Positions 1 to 13,645 of a stretch of DNA of 64,000 nucleotides are shown here, one piece after another (within the stretch, counting starts at the first letter, position 1; each line of letters opens with the position of its first letter). The DNA comes from Kryptolebias marmoratus (taxonomy: Eukaryota; Chordata; Actinopteri; Cyprinodontiformes; Rivulidae). The stretch spans positions 12,267,951 to 12,331,950 of the forward strand of contig NC_051430.1 of the NCBI RefSeq assembly GCF_001649575.2. Reading direction: 5' to 3'. Below the pieces are notes generated by a model. That model was not told the origin of the DNA and did not search any database. It saw nothing but the letters and a program-made list of their open reading frames with translations. A program made the translations under genes and the position numbers.

Positions 1-3000
1 AGCTAAGTTGGTTCATCTTTATCATTACAGTATAATTATATGAACTGACAGTTTTTATGGCTAAAATACCTCAATGTAAAGCTGAATGTCTGTTTGCCAC
101 TAATTACAGAATCAATCTTAAACTAATTTGAGTTAGCTGTTATCAACGAATGTCACTCACTTATTGTTTGATCTCCATAATCTTCAAAGATCCACACTTT
201 TACCATTAAAGATGCACAATTTTATAAATGTCAAACAGAACAGTTATTTGAAAAAAAGTGGCCAAGAAACATCACTTTAGCCAACACAAAATTGCAATAA
301 CTCCCAATACCTCAGTTTTAAAGATATTAATCTAAATTTTAGTGTGATAGTTAGATCTTGGTTTAAGTCTTTGGCATCCAATACAATGTTTGAAAAGTTT
401 TCCTTAATAAGATGAAGTATATTGTGTCACCACACTGACTTCAGAGTTTGTAAGATATGTAATGACATGACTTGATGCAGCTTGCTGAAAATGTGAAGAC
501 TTTTTGCTGTCACCTTTCTCAGACGCAACATGATTCACAGCCAAATGAAACATCCTTTCACACCTTAAGTGTCAGGAACTAAATATAAAAGACAACATTT
601 GTGGCAGAGGTGGCAGATTTAGCTGCAAACTGTATTCAATCAGTGCAGCGCGGAGTTTCACTCTGACAAGCCACCATTCGGGATCGCTGTCGTTCGGAAC
701 GGAGCGCAGGTTTGTGGGAGCTCGTCTCGGCCCAGTTCCTCTGCTCAGCTCACATTCTCCGGGTGAACCCTTGTCCTCTGGGTCAGTTGGGCGGCACGGT
801 CTCATGTCTCAAGTCCTCACAGTTCACTGGGCCCTTTAAAGTGAGCACACCCACCAGGGGCCCTCAGGACCACAAAAACTACAAACACTGGGCTGTCCGG
901 GCCTCCCATCTGAGACACGCAGATGCACACTTGCATGCACGCATGCACACTCACACACCAACTGTTAACTGCCCATTTATCTTTGATACAAAGGAGAGGC
1001 AAAATGCAAAAACAAAGATATTATCTGTGCCAAAGATTCTTGCGGGGGCCTATAATTTTGCCCCATGCAGCTGCAAGCATGACGTACGGAGAATATTGGC
1101 AACATTCTTTTTTTTTTTTTTTCATTTTTAGAGAAGAGATACAGATCCTGAGATGGTTATGGGAGAGCAATGTCAGAGACGGGATCAGTTTTCAGACATG
1201 GCACACTCCGGTGAGCATACGCACCGAGATCAAAGCGACCCCTTTTGCCTACCGCAGTGCATCCCCAACAGATCTGACAAAGTGCCCCCATTGTGCGACC
1301 CCGACCCATTACTGATAATGGATCGCCTCCAGAACCGCCCCCTCGAAGGCCAAACTGGTTCTGCACACAGAGCTGCAGTCTGGGCCTCGAGGAGGGCTGC
1401 TGCGTGTAGATGAACACACATGATATGACATGTCAGCTTTCATTCAGAGTGACAGCCTCCTTGGGCGTCAGCATCGCCCTTAAAGAATGTCCTTATCTTC
1501 ACAACAAACCTTCACGTATTTATGTTATTCTTTGGTTATAGAATTTGTGGATTCGTTTGAAGACTGTAATGAAAGTGTTGAACTTCAGAGAAAAAACGAG
1601 GACTTGTAAACTCTTTTCTTGTTGTTTGACATATTCATATTTTTGTTCTGCTGAAACTGCAATACAAAGGATTTACATAGGAGCCATATCTTTCATGAGC
1701 AACTAAAACATCTGTGAGCATTCAGTGCTCTAACTTTTTCTTTATTCTACTGAACTAGATTAGTCTCTAAAATGTCCCAGTGTGCCATTACGGTGTTTGT
1801 TTTGCCCCAAATTCGAACGAAAATGCCACACAGTAGAACTATGATAATAATTACACATCTGTCTCGCAGTGTTACCTGTCTCCGTGTGCAAAATATTCAA
1901 ATAATCTTTCACTTTTTGTTTGTGTCCTGACAAATAGGCGAGCACGCACACGCAAACAGTTACGCAAAGACATTGCCGTCTTTCTTTTTTGCCAGGTCCA
2001 CAGCCCCGGGCGTGTTCACAGTTCCACCCCCCTTACACATAATTACCTTGGTGATCAAGGTTAGAGCAGTAGTGAAGCACACTAACCCTTTAACCTTCCG
2101 TGAACTCTCCCATTAGTGCACCTTGGAAGCTGATGCCTGGTGTCAAACACTGTCGCCTGCTACAAGCCATTGAATTAGTCTTGGCATGAATCTCCGAGAC
2201 AGGTCTGAAGGGTCGCCTGTGCCTCTGCGTGACTCAGACGTCGTGGCAGAGACAGCGATGCCACGAGGGGGTCAAAAATGCAGTTATCAAACACACACCC
2301 CCCTCCCCTCCGCTTTTTTTTTTTTTTTTTTTTGTAGAACCCCCTGCTTGGGCCTACAGAAAGAGGACAGACTCCCACAGCACACCCTGCCAGTCTGCTG
2401 GCCCCGAGGGCTCCTCCAGAAGAGCTCAGGAATTCGAAATAGGGATCCGACGAGGTCTGCAGCCGGGAGGAGAATTTCCACCATCCTTCGCTTTTGGCTC
2501 TCTAATTGTCTCGCGCTGGCATCCCAGTGTTCCCCGTCTGGCTCCGCTGTCAGGCCCGCTCAGTGTTTAGATATTGGTTTTGCTCAAGGGCAAGGGTCAG
2601 CTGGGCTGTGACATCTGAGTTTGACGGGAAATGAATTGTAAACAGTGATCCCGATGAAGGTGAAAATTTAAACTCGGCCTGACTCCGACAGAAAAACAGA
2701 GAGGGTGAAGCGAGTCTTTGTTATTAGCGAGTATGCTAATCAGAGTGAAATCATCCCAGCAGTTATTAAAAGATAATCTTTACAGTGAATATACGGTCTT
2801 TGACGTCATCGTGCCCCACAATGTTTACGCATTGTGGTGCGAAACGTTTGAAATCACCGGAGGCAGATATGAAGGACTAAATGATCAGTTTAGGAGTCTG
2901 CCACCTTTTTTTTTTACACCTTGATCCAGTTTTTCAGGCTGCAATTCTTGCTCTGTTTTCCAGGGGGCACTGTTGAACTGGGAGAGAAGGACACTTCAGC

Positions 3001-3632
3001 TGTGCAGAGTCTGAACGCATATGAAAGAGAACAAGGCAAATAATCAAACCTTTCCTCAACATTTCATAGACATTTATAACAAATTAAGGGTCAAGGTTCA
3101 ACCAGGAAGGGCTGATACATGAAAGACAAACTTTCACTTTCTATTAGAGCTAAAATGACAGAACAATTCAAAAAGAAAAGACCAGATAATTACATTTATT
3201 TAATCATTTTTATATGGAAACTGATTTTTTTTTTTTTTTTACAAACATGTCTAACTTTGACTGATGTTTACAGCAAATGCAACTACGTTTCTTGTATGTT
3301 TCTGAAGTTTTATTAAGCACATTTATTTAAAAAAGCACAGCTGGTAATTTAAACATCTTTTTGTCCCGATTTTTTTTTTCCAGACATAAAGGTCAACGTT
3401 GCCTTCCCGAACACCGAATCAATATGTATCGATGTAAGCCCTTTAAGATCTGGCACCTAGATGTGGAAATCAGCTGAAGCACTGAATGAAAGCGGCGCTC
3501 GCAGCTGAGGCCACAGCGCTGCCTCCACACGGAGTTCAGCTGCTGTGATGGGCAGATGAGATGGACTGGGCAGATACTAGGATATGACTGGGATGCAGAT
3601 GAGGCTTTTCGAAGCAGGGAGGTGGGGGGAAG

Positions 3633-3657
3633 GAGAGAGAGAGAGAGAGAGAGAGAG
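3633..3657. repeat. (GA)n microsatellite
   Basis: Perfect GA run, about 12 units. Confidence 0.95.
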
Positions 3658-5999
3658 TGGGGGAGCAGCAGTATGCAGGTGGTGACTGGCTGGTGTTTCT
3701 CAGCTGGGCCGGCCGCCAGCTTGGCCTCTAGGTGCCCTGCTTTGAATTCAGCCCTTTGTGCTGCCCTGACGAGGTCAGACAAATTCACATCTCATCGTAT
3801 GCTGAGATAGCGGTGATACAGGATAATGACTCAGCTGCACTTTTAACTCTGTCACCTCTGCTGTAAAAGAATTGTAATTCTTCAAAGCAGCTGATCATGT
3901 GTGCCTTTTCTTTTTCTCTCTCTTTTCAACAAAGCCGCCCTGTTTTAGGAGTCATTTATAAGTCTGTTTATGTTTGCGGGTGATATTTGAGCCACATAAA
4001 TCAACTTATTGCTCTTCTGCTCGAACAACCTAGCCATAAACGAATAACGCTGACAGATAAGCCTGCTTAAAAAACTTGTGCAGTCACATTGTGAGAGTGC
4101 ACACGTCTTGTGGAAGGAGCGGTGCATCGGCGGACTGGGCGGTGGCCTACTTAGACCGAGCCAGACGAGTGGACAGGCCCTAATGAGAAGCAGGAGCAGA
4201 GAAGTGGGAGCGGTCTGTGGCTCTAGGGAAGGGTCACCCGGGGTTAACTATCAAAGATGAGTGCAAACCTATCCCTGTGGAAAAGAGTCAGAGGAAAACA
4301 TCACCCTGGACATGCTAAGCTCCCCAAACTGGGAGTTCTTCAGCTTAATTAATCCAAGACTCAATCCTCCCCCTCTGAGCAAAAAAAAAAAAAAAAAAAA
4401 AGAAAAGTCTTTGCTTTTCTCAACAGAGGAGTGAGCCATAACACCATAACACACCTAAACATCACGGTCATTTAGCAGTGAAGACATTCTTTAGATGCTG
4501 TTGCTCATTCCTGGTGTGTCGCAATGGAAACAGCTTTCATTAGAGTTGATCATTAGCTCATCATTGAAATCTTTCAAGTGTAATTTAGGATCCTTTTTCT
4601 TTTCTTTTTTTTTTTTTTATTATTATTTTATTCCAGAACCATCCAGGCCCACCCGCCTTCCACGCCTCCAAAACAACCAAATCATATTTGCAATGTTTTG
4701 GATATTTAGTTAAACAATAACTAGAGGAAACACTGTTGCAGATATGGGCAACCGCAGAAGAAGTGGAAAAGTAAATTTATTACTCGGGCTGGAAAGATTT
4801 GTGCGGGCACATTGAGAAACACCCAACAAACTTTGGAAACCACACTGTGATCGACGGTTAAAGCCCAAAGGAAAATAAAAACAGATGTGCAAGTCCAGAA
4901 TTAAGCTCATCAGAAACTGTGGAACAGAAGTTATCGCTAATTTTTACAACATACAGTATTCTACCGTTTTCCAGCAGTTTTCTCCAATTTGTCAAAACTA
5001 TAAATTCATACTCTGCATTAATCACCACCATTGTCATTTTATTGCCATTCAGGCTTTTTAAATCACTTAGATTTATTTAGCTCATGTCAGCTGTCAGCAG
5101 CTGTCAACTTAGGCCTTTTTGTGTAAATCTTTTTTTTTTCTCTCTAAACAATACATGATATGCTCTTAAAATCTAAAAAAAAAAAAAAGGGAGCAAATTG
5201 TAAAACTTTGTAAGAGTTCTCCTTTTTATGTGAACAAATCCAGTTAGAATTTGAAGAAGAAGGTGCAGCAAAACAAAGCTTTTATTTTTTAATACCATGC
5301 TGCAGCAGCCCAGGCTTCACACTCCCAGCTCCTCGCTTCATCTGAAATTGATCCAGTGTCGTTGTCGTCGTCCCCCCCCTGTTTGACTGTAGAAGTGTCT
5401 CCCACAATGAGAACCTTTTGTCACGGCGACACATTAGTTTCCCTCCATTTGTCCAGACAAGGTATTCACCAGTAATGGTCTTGTAATGGCCTACGGATCT
5501 GTGGGCCGGAGTGGGGCCCGTGTTATTGGACAGCCGCCTCTTTGACTGACAGCTTGTGTAAATCTGCTGCGAGTGGATCCCGGCCGCTCAATCAGCCGAA
5601 CTGAACGCGGGACCTCCGAGAAGGAAGCCGATGATAGAGAAAGCGAATGCCTCCTGCGAGAGGATGGGATGTGTCAGCGGGGCTGGAGTCGGTGAGACAG
5701 AGAGGACTTTCACTATCTGCTGGAGCTGCCTCAGAGCGTGAGGGGTGCTGTTCAGACATGCAGAGTGCTTTCAACACCTCCTTCAAACTCAAAGCCTTGT
5801 AATGGACAAACAGGAATAATCATTAGCTACCTTGCGTAATAGTGTTTTACAATACTTCTTCCTGTATAAAAAGGTGTGAATATTCATGCAGGAGTAATCA
5901 ACACCCACAGCTTACCTGACAGTTTCCTCTACAGATTGCGAAGTTGTTTCGATCATTTACAGTTTCACATGGTTTTAGGAAGGATTAATCCTGAAACGT

Positions 6000-6300
6000 A
6001 AGCTCTCAGACGTCTCAAATTGGTTTAGCGCGATCGCCGTGATGCCATTTGCTGGTGCATCTTTGTTGTAAACACTAAAGACGGCTGGCACCTGTCACTG
6101 CACATGCAGCGCATCATTGGCACCACGGTGTGCTTTGCATATTTATGCTTTAATTGCATCACAACCCTGCACGGTCTATTAATGTTGTTCTGTTCTAATT
6201 GCTGGAGTGCCACAAATACGCCATCAGACCTGATTGGGAACAAAGACGAATGCAGCGGGATGGCCTGCAATTCTCAGAAAGGCAGAAGCAAATGAAAAGA
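6000..6300. promoter_or_regulatory. candidate conserved element downstream of lmx1b
   Basis: Repeat-free block with CTTTGCATATTTATGC, TTTAATTGCATC and TCTATTAATG cores. Inference from motif content only. Confidence 0.28.
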
Positions 6301-6361
6301 CTAGTAGTATCATTGTAATTTTCCAGTATGAGCAGTTTGAACCTTATCTAAGTCAAACCAA

Positions 6362-6363
<2 letters not shown>

Positions 6364-6397
<34 letters not shown>

Positions 6398-6407
6398 GGG
6401 GGGGGGG
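6364..6407. repeat. (TG)n then G13
   Basis: TG run to 6395 merging into a 13-base G run. Confidence 0.95.
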
Positions 6408-8689
6408 TGTAGATGCATTAGTTTGGGATTATTCTCTTTGATGACTTTATACCTCCCTGAACGACAATTTAGTGATTTTTATCTCCTGCATCATGCCACA
6501 CAGTCTGAAAACTTTGGACCGAGTGGATGGAATTCAGTGTTCCCAAGGCAAGTTGACAAGAAATGTCAAGAAGAGACATGCACCATCAAAGGCGACGCCA
6601 CAGGCAAGGGTTTGTGGGTAGGTTTCTGTGCGATGGCAGCTCTCTGTCAGGGCTTGCTGCCTCCTTCTGCCTCCAGTTCCAAAGCACCTGAAGAAGCAAA
6701 TCAGGCCAATCCGAAGGTTGACACCTCTGCTGAGGAGCGCCTTTGGATCCTCTATTTGTGGGGGGGATTAATGGAATAAAGAAATGATTGCTGTTTATGG
6801 TGGCGGACGGATCAAACACCTGAGCTTGAGTTATGCCCGTTTTTTTTTTTTTTTTTAGATTAACGCAGAGCTTACAGCTGAGTTTACAAACATTTAGAGA
6901 CTTTTGCCCTTCTGAGCATTTCTACGCCTTTCTTTGTGATGATGCGTCTGTGCCAACAAGCACTTAATCCCTCAAAGCGCTTGCTGACAATAGAAACCAG
7001 AAAGTATTGGATGTGATTCAATAATTTATGAATTTAGGAAGGCGTCACTTTTTGTGATAGCAACTCATCAATGAGAAGAGTGTGGGAGTAGAAGAAGGTC
7101 TACAGAAAGTTTTAAAAATGAGAAAATGACAATAGCTACACTGTACAAGTGAGATATAAAGAGAAGCAACAGCAAAGACTACAGTGATGTGGCCTTTGTA
7201 TCAATCAGACATAAAAGAGAATACAACTTTAGCTCATTTGGAAAGAGTTTACTCCAGTAGTTTTTCAATTTATATTGATATGCAATTCTGAAATGCAGGT
7301 ACGCACTCAATGTCAACAAAACACTCGCCTGAATCCACCAAAAACCCCAAGGAAGCTTCAGCCACGTCACTGACCTACATTAGACTGGCCATGGTCTGTG
7401 TTGTTAAACAAATATGGTGGAATCAGACAAACGTAGAGTCGAGATATTTAGGCAGAAATATAAGAGTGATTTTATGGCTACAAAGCATGAAGTATATAGC
7501 CTATGAGCTAATAACCTACATTGGTAAACAGCTGAATTAATAAATCAAGAGCTTTCCTCGTCAAACCCACACTTTACTAGATTGTTTTGTACAAACACTT
7601 TCTTAAAAATTCAACCTGTTTCTGGTCTCCATCCAATGCTAATTTTACTTTATTTTATCTCAAGATCCTGTTCAGTGGCTGGAGTTGAAAGCAGAGGAAC
7701 TAGTCAGGTCTTGCTTGTCAGCAAAGGAAGTTAAGGAAGTGTTTTGACTTGAGGTGGGTACACTGAGTCCGATGGCATGTGACGGGGAGGAGGCGAGGAA
7801 CATGTGAACTCAGATATACTGCCGTCTTGTACTGGGAGTTCGGCAGTTAGCGCCCCAGAGGAAGCACGAGTGCCGCGAGGTTCGCCTGAGTTTGTTTGGA
7901 CGCACTGCCGCGAAGGTCTGACTGCGGCGAGCAGGAGCTCTGAGAAACCTGAGCCGGGTGCAGAGTCACACATGCGGAGAGAGGTGCACCGGCTGGGGAG
8001 AGGGCAGGGCTGAGGCTGGGATTGGAGTAGATATTAGTTCTTGTACAAGAAAAAAAAAAAAAATCACAGTAAATACATGTTCTGCTCTGGTGGCTCCACT
8101 TAGCTGACTAACCATAGCATGATCAATATATACTCATAACGACCACTCTGGGAGGTCACGACCTTTGTTGTCCATAGCTGGTTATAATCCTGAGTTAGAA
8201 CTCATAGATCCTGATCTACTGGAGAGAGGAGAAAAATACACCAAATGAACATTTCCACTGAAGCAATCAGTCAAGGTGCGTACGAAAAATCCCTACTTCT
8301 GTTCCATTTTGTTAGCATATCGCTTCACTTTGTTAAATTCATTCACTAAATGTCTGGGCTCTTTTTTTTTATTATTGAAGTTTATTATTTGTCTGTTCAA
8401 ACCATCAGCATGTTTTCAACTTGTGGCAAAGCCTTAAAGGTCACGCTGTTTTTATTACACTCAACATTTCATCTCTAAATCCATCTTCATTAAACACGAA
8501 GGGAGGACAATGGTCTTCCGTGAACCCTCAACACTTAACCTCACCAGGCACGGCAATATTGTAAAAGTGCAAATCTCTCTCCAAAATGGCCCCACAGTTA
8601 ATAATTAAGCCATGACATTTGGGGGAGACACCAAAAAATCCATATGGTGAGATTTACTAACCTTTTGAAACGCTAGCAAGGGATGGCTG

Positions 8690-9160
8690 TTAATCCTCTG
8701 TTTATTTGGGCCGTTTTGGTCCTTATAATAAAACTGTCAAAACTCACCAAAAGGCCGAGCGGCCACACAAAAGGATGATTGTCTGCTGTTAACTGCAAGA
8801 GAGCAGGAGGCTAATCAATGCGCTGCACATCAAAACTATATTCGACAAGCTCAGTCTCCGAGGGGTGGGGGAGAAGAGTTGGACAGAAAGACAGGACAAA
8901 CAAATGATATTCATATGTAAGAGTATGGATTATTATTGTCATGATGAGCTGATAATCGTGTTGCTTCCTGCTACAGTGGAGAAGGTCACATCGGAGCGGC
9001 GTCGCACTGACCTCTGTCTTCTGCGAGTACTGATTATCAAGCGAGAACGGGTCACGGAGCAGGTCAAATGTGGCCCAGTGGTCATTAAATGAGCTCGGAG
9101 CAATTGGCGAGTGTGGCGCTCAGCAAACGCTGATTTACAGTTTTAAAAACATCACTGGCA
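8690..9160. promoter_or_regulatory. candidate enhancer with nuclear-receptor half-sites
   Basis: Downstream of the gene. Four strong half-sites occur within 84 bases: AGGTCA 8983-8988, TGACCT 9008-9013, GGGTCA 9049-9054, AGGTCA 9061-9066, with TGGTCA at 9079-9084. Homeodomain cores (GATTATTATTGTCATGATG) lie beside them. Confidence 0.35.
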
Positions 9161-9272
9161 ATTACCTAAAATTGGGTATAATTCCCATAAACAAACAGCA
9201 ATAAAACAGACTTCCATGGCCTAACTTTGAAAGTGACAGACATGAGGTCGAGCTCTATTTTCAGATCAAACG

Positions 9273-9303
<31 letters not shown>

Positions 9304-9306
9304 TTT
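9273..9306. repeat. (TA)n then poly(T)
   Basis: TA dinucleotides to 9295, then T. Confidence 0.95.
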
Positions 9307-12300
9307 AACGTTGTTGACAGTCTTCATGAAGCCGCTCTTTAGAGCCATTCGGTGTATGGGACCTGACAGGAAGTGTGCTTAACGTCGACTTTCTAGCAGT
9401 TTGGTTTAGTCCTCGCCGACTGTTGACTTTCAGATTTACTGTCCACGCACAAGTCCGACGGCACACCACAGGTGATTTATAAGCCTCACAGGTGAGTTCT
9501 GTCCGAACGCGGATATAAGCACGACTCAGGGCTGGACTTGTCCTGCACGCCAACCTACATCCGGAGGTAATGTTTGTGAGGGGCTCTGCGAACAGAGAAC
9601 CCCGTCAAAAAACCTTGTGTGCGCTGGGACTGACTGCCTCTTCTCTTCACGTCCATCCACTTCAGGAGAAAAGGGAGTCACTGTAATTCCAAACTTTAAC
9701 AAGCTTTCAGCCCAGACCTGGTAAAAATCCCTCCTGTTTAAGCAGGCATGTTTTTGGGCTGGGAGGTTGTTTTTTTATTTTATTTTATTTTATTTATTGA
9801 CACGCTTTGTAAATTACCTGTGAAACCCAAACTAGATTGCACACTTTGTTCCAACTCTTGTGGTTAAAATAATTGCTGCCTTTAACCTCCCTCAGATGTA
9901 ACAGACGTGAGTCACGTCTCCAGCTTGACGACGAACAAACAAAATTTTTTGTCAGCGTTGTCTCCATGCCAAAAGGCTTTGTTGACGAGTGTGTTTGAGC
10001 AAACAAGTATCAATTAGTTGTGTAAGTCATAAAAACAATCAATTCTTCTCATTAGGAAAAACCTGATGGATCTGATATGTAATTGTGTACTTACAGTAAA
10101 TACCAGACTCACATAAACTATAGTTAGTGTTTATTTGAACAAGGAATAATTTTAAAAACTTCTAATACATAATATGGAAAAAATTATTTTGCATATATTC
10201 TCGTAGTTTTGTTTTGTTTGTGTTAATATATTCTAACTCTACCTTCGTAAAAATGTATATCATTCAACCAATTAGCGACACATAATTTTAATTTAAATGT
10301 TGGCAAACTTACCTAACACGAAAAACATTAAACTCAAATAAATGGACAAAAGAGAAGTTTCTTAATCTGCAGTTTCAGTAGTGCCAGTAAAAGACGTTAA
10401 AAGATATATGTGAGCAAATGACTCAGTTTCTTAAATAACCTATTCAACCTATTTTACCAATAATTTTAGCACCTTAGTAAATATTTTCTATGGACTTCAA
10501 GCTATACCTATTTACTATTTAAAAAAAAGACAACAACAAAAAAGAATGTGTTTGAGCAAGACTACACTGTTCCTTTGATCCAAATGTTCTCAGGTCATGA
10601 GGGCAACCAAAATGTTGAATTTCAGGCTTCCAAACAACATTTCACAAAGCATAATATCTATGGTCATGGTGGTTATGTTTTACGGTTCTGGCTACACAAT
10701 ATACATCCCAAAAATAATTCATTTTGAGAAGAAACAACGATTTTATCTTACAGGTCTGCTCTGCCTAATGTTATGATTTGACTAGTTTCACTTGGAAAAT
10801 CTGTTTGTATGAAGAAAGATGTTGTTGGATGGTGAAATCTAGGTGCAGAAATATGCACAGTATTTATAAACCTCTACATGACCGTACCTCAACATTATAT
10901 TTGTTTAAAGTGTTGTCTTGTAAACTGTCTTCTTTTGACGTTCTCAAATGTTGTTGTTTTTTTTTTTTTTAGGATTTTACCAGGCAATTCCATTGTGAGG
11001 TGTTTTGTGAAAAATCCTTAATGGTGTCTGTTTTGTTGTAGGATCTCCAGGAAAAAAAAAGAAACAAAGAAAATCTGTAAACTGTTCTGGAAATAAGACT
11101 CATCTCTGAAAAACAAAAAAGTGGCTAAAACTGGATAACACTGATAACTTCCACAAATTGCCTGATGATGTCATGAACACTCAGTTTCATTAAAAAGAAA
11201 TTGACTTTTTTAATTTATCATCAACAATTATTATGTGGACTGCCCTTTTGAGACCCAAGTTGGCATTTTATCAGTTAGGGTTAGCATTTCTGTTTTATTG
11301 GACACATATTAGTGATCCAGTCTCTCTACGGTGATCGTCTGCCTGAGGTCTCCTCTCATTTTCAAGCATTTTTATGACTTTCAACCAAAAACTAACAAGT
11401 TTTCTAAATGCTCTTTTTTAAGCCTGAAGTAGATCTGAAAGTTATCATTGTACCTGAGGGTGTAGCTTCTAAACAAACCTAAATTCTTTGAAGTCTTGTT
11501 TTGTTGTCAGGATTTAATGAACCTACACCCTGTTAACTTTTGCTCATCCCTTCATCAGTAAAAGCAATGTCAGGCATTTTATTTAAAGACTGATGCACAC
11601 TTCACTTAAATCCGCTGCAGGAAAAACATTGTTTTTATCTGGATATTTTATCAGCCTTTCAGCGATCGCCACCAATCTTGGGTGTGATTTGTGCGTGTAC
11701 TCCCCATCCTACGAGAACACCGCTAGCTTGCCTTGAGTCGTTAAGGTTGTGTCCACATTTTCCAGGAAGTCGGTAATAATGGAAATCCAAATTGATACCA
11801 ATGTTGGTGTGACAGACTAATTATCACACTTAGATGTTTGAGCACGTCATCATACAGGTAAGTGGTATGGCTTTGGAACTGCTCTGCTGTCAGATGAAAC
11901 AGCAAACTTGTGACGTCCCTTGTCCCTGAGGTTGCAGAAAGTGCAGGACGTCGGATTCCAACACGAAGGGAGGGGCTCCTGAAGGTTAGGAGTGCTGGCT
12001 TGTGTTAGACCTTAAGGTCACCATTCCTTCAGCTAATGCCCCTGGCATCACCTTCCTCCTCGACTTCAAACACCCTGGCTACATTCCTAGACCATGTACC
12101 AATAAGCACTAATAATGCAGAAAAATGAAAACCAAAACACATGGACTCCAATAGTGGTGAGGATTACCGAGGCATATCCAGGGCTATATCTGCACCCCTG
12201 GGCACTGAGAAGTGAATCCCACACTGTCTTTTTCTCAGCAAAAGGAACAAAGGTGGGAGGTGGGAAAACTTTGGGCTCGGAAAGAGAACGAGAGGTTCAA

Positions 12301-13645
12301 ATGGTCATTGCCTCCAAGATGCCAGAGAGTGTGCCGGATGATTGAACCTGAGCCTTCCGTTTTTCCGTTCTTTTTTTTAGTTTTTAATTTTGATACATCA
12401 AAAATAGAAAAAGAAAAAAAGCTCAAAGTGAGCAGCACCCAAACATATTGTAGTTGGTTTGCATTTCTTCTTGCGCTCTACTTCAGAGGTTTCCCATCCA
12501 TCACAGTCGCTTTCTCCCGCCGCACGCGCAGCTCCGCGAGCAACACCTAAAACAGTGGCAGCAGTGTCTCGTGCTTCTGACTGACACAACAAAGCACCAC
12601 ACCGCTGTGAGGGCACGCTCGGATGTTTGGTTCTAACCCCTCACCATGGCCCTGACTGCGGTGTAGCCTCTGATTTGATTATACTCAGGCCCTCAGGGCT
12701 CAAAGAGTATGTGTCAGACGTTGGTTAAAAGTCTCCCCTAACAATTAACCACACGGCATGGAAAATGCCCAACGAAAACACCCAAATGCCCCCACCCTCG
12801 TTCCCACTGAAGACTGGCTGTGAACTCTTGCGAACCTTGTGAAATCATGAAAAGAAATCTAGACTGTACTGAACCCACAAGTTGTCTGAGTGACTTTGGC
12901 CTGGCACGGCAACAATTAATTGGGCCTGGCTCGCTACAAAAAAAAAAAAAAAGAAAAAATGTAATATTGGTCTGCTGTAAATGCATTGTTGAGAAATGAC
13001 AATTGGGAATGTTAATTACAAGTCCAATAAATCTAAAACAATAGGCATTTTCAAAGAAAAGTCTTGCATTGCTTGCGTTAGGCTGATGGAGTGAGGGTGG
13101 AGCCGTTCCCTCCTCAGCTACTGTCTTAGATCCTGCTGTGCTCCCATTAGGCTGCTTGGTTGGATTTTTGCTTTAAATTACCCCTGAATAACAAACCGAA
13201 GCCCTCGTGTTTTTTCCATATGCAGGGCAGGAGAAGTCAACAGTTCAAAGTGTAAATGAATCACAAACCTCCGATTGTGTCTCACGTGGAAGATTTCAGG
13301 ATTTCGGTTATCTAACAGCAATATTGTCACTAGACTCATTTCCTATGTGGTGCCGGAGCGGCAGAGGAGTAAACGTGTGAACAGTGTGCTGAAGGGCGAC
13401 GCTCGACTGGCTGTGGGTTCGTGTGTCTCCAGCTCAGGTTGCAGGGGAGATGTTTTCATATCGAGGCCACGCTTATAGCTCAGCCTCTTTGGTCGATTCA
13501 CAGCCAACATGCAGATGAATTTCATTCAGTTTTTTTGGGTGGGTAGTTTGGGGATTAAAGGGCCTGAAAGGGAAACGTCAGAAGTGAGTAAAGAAAAAAG
13601 AAACAAAAAAACAGGGCATGGATAAGGACGTGGAGTGTGAACATA

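Larger units (their letters stand above)
1..13640. other. non-coding DNA downstream of lmx1b, no gene seen
   Basis: All open frames here are short, many run through homopolymers or CA repeats, and none resembles a protein I know. I see microsatellites and two enhancer-like blocks (listed separately). In other vertebrates ZBTB43 lies on this side of LMX1B, but no zinc-finger or BTB coding exon is present in these bases. Confidence 0.6.

Noticed and set aside
6234..6779. 181-codon plus-strand frame
   Set aside because: Contains a Cys-Val run translated from the TG microsatellite and Gly from the G13 run; not protein-like.
1..13640. Expected neighbour gene ZBTB43 downstream of lmx1b
   Set aside because: No long zinc-finger or BTB coding exon is seen, so synteny alone does not justify a call.
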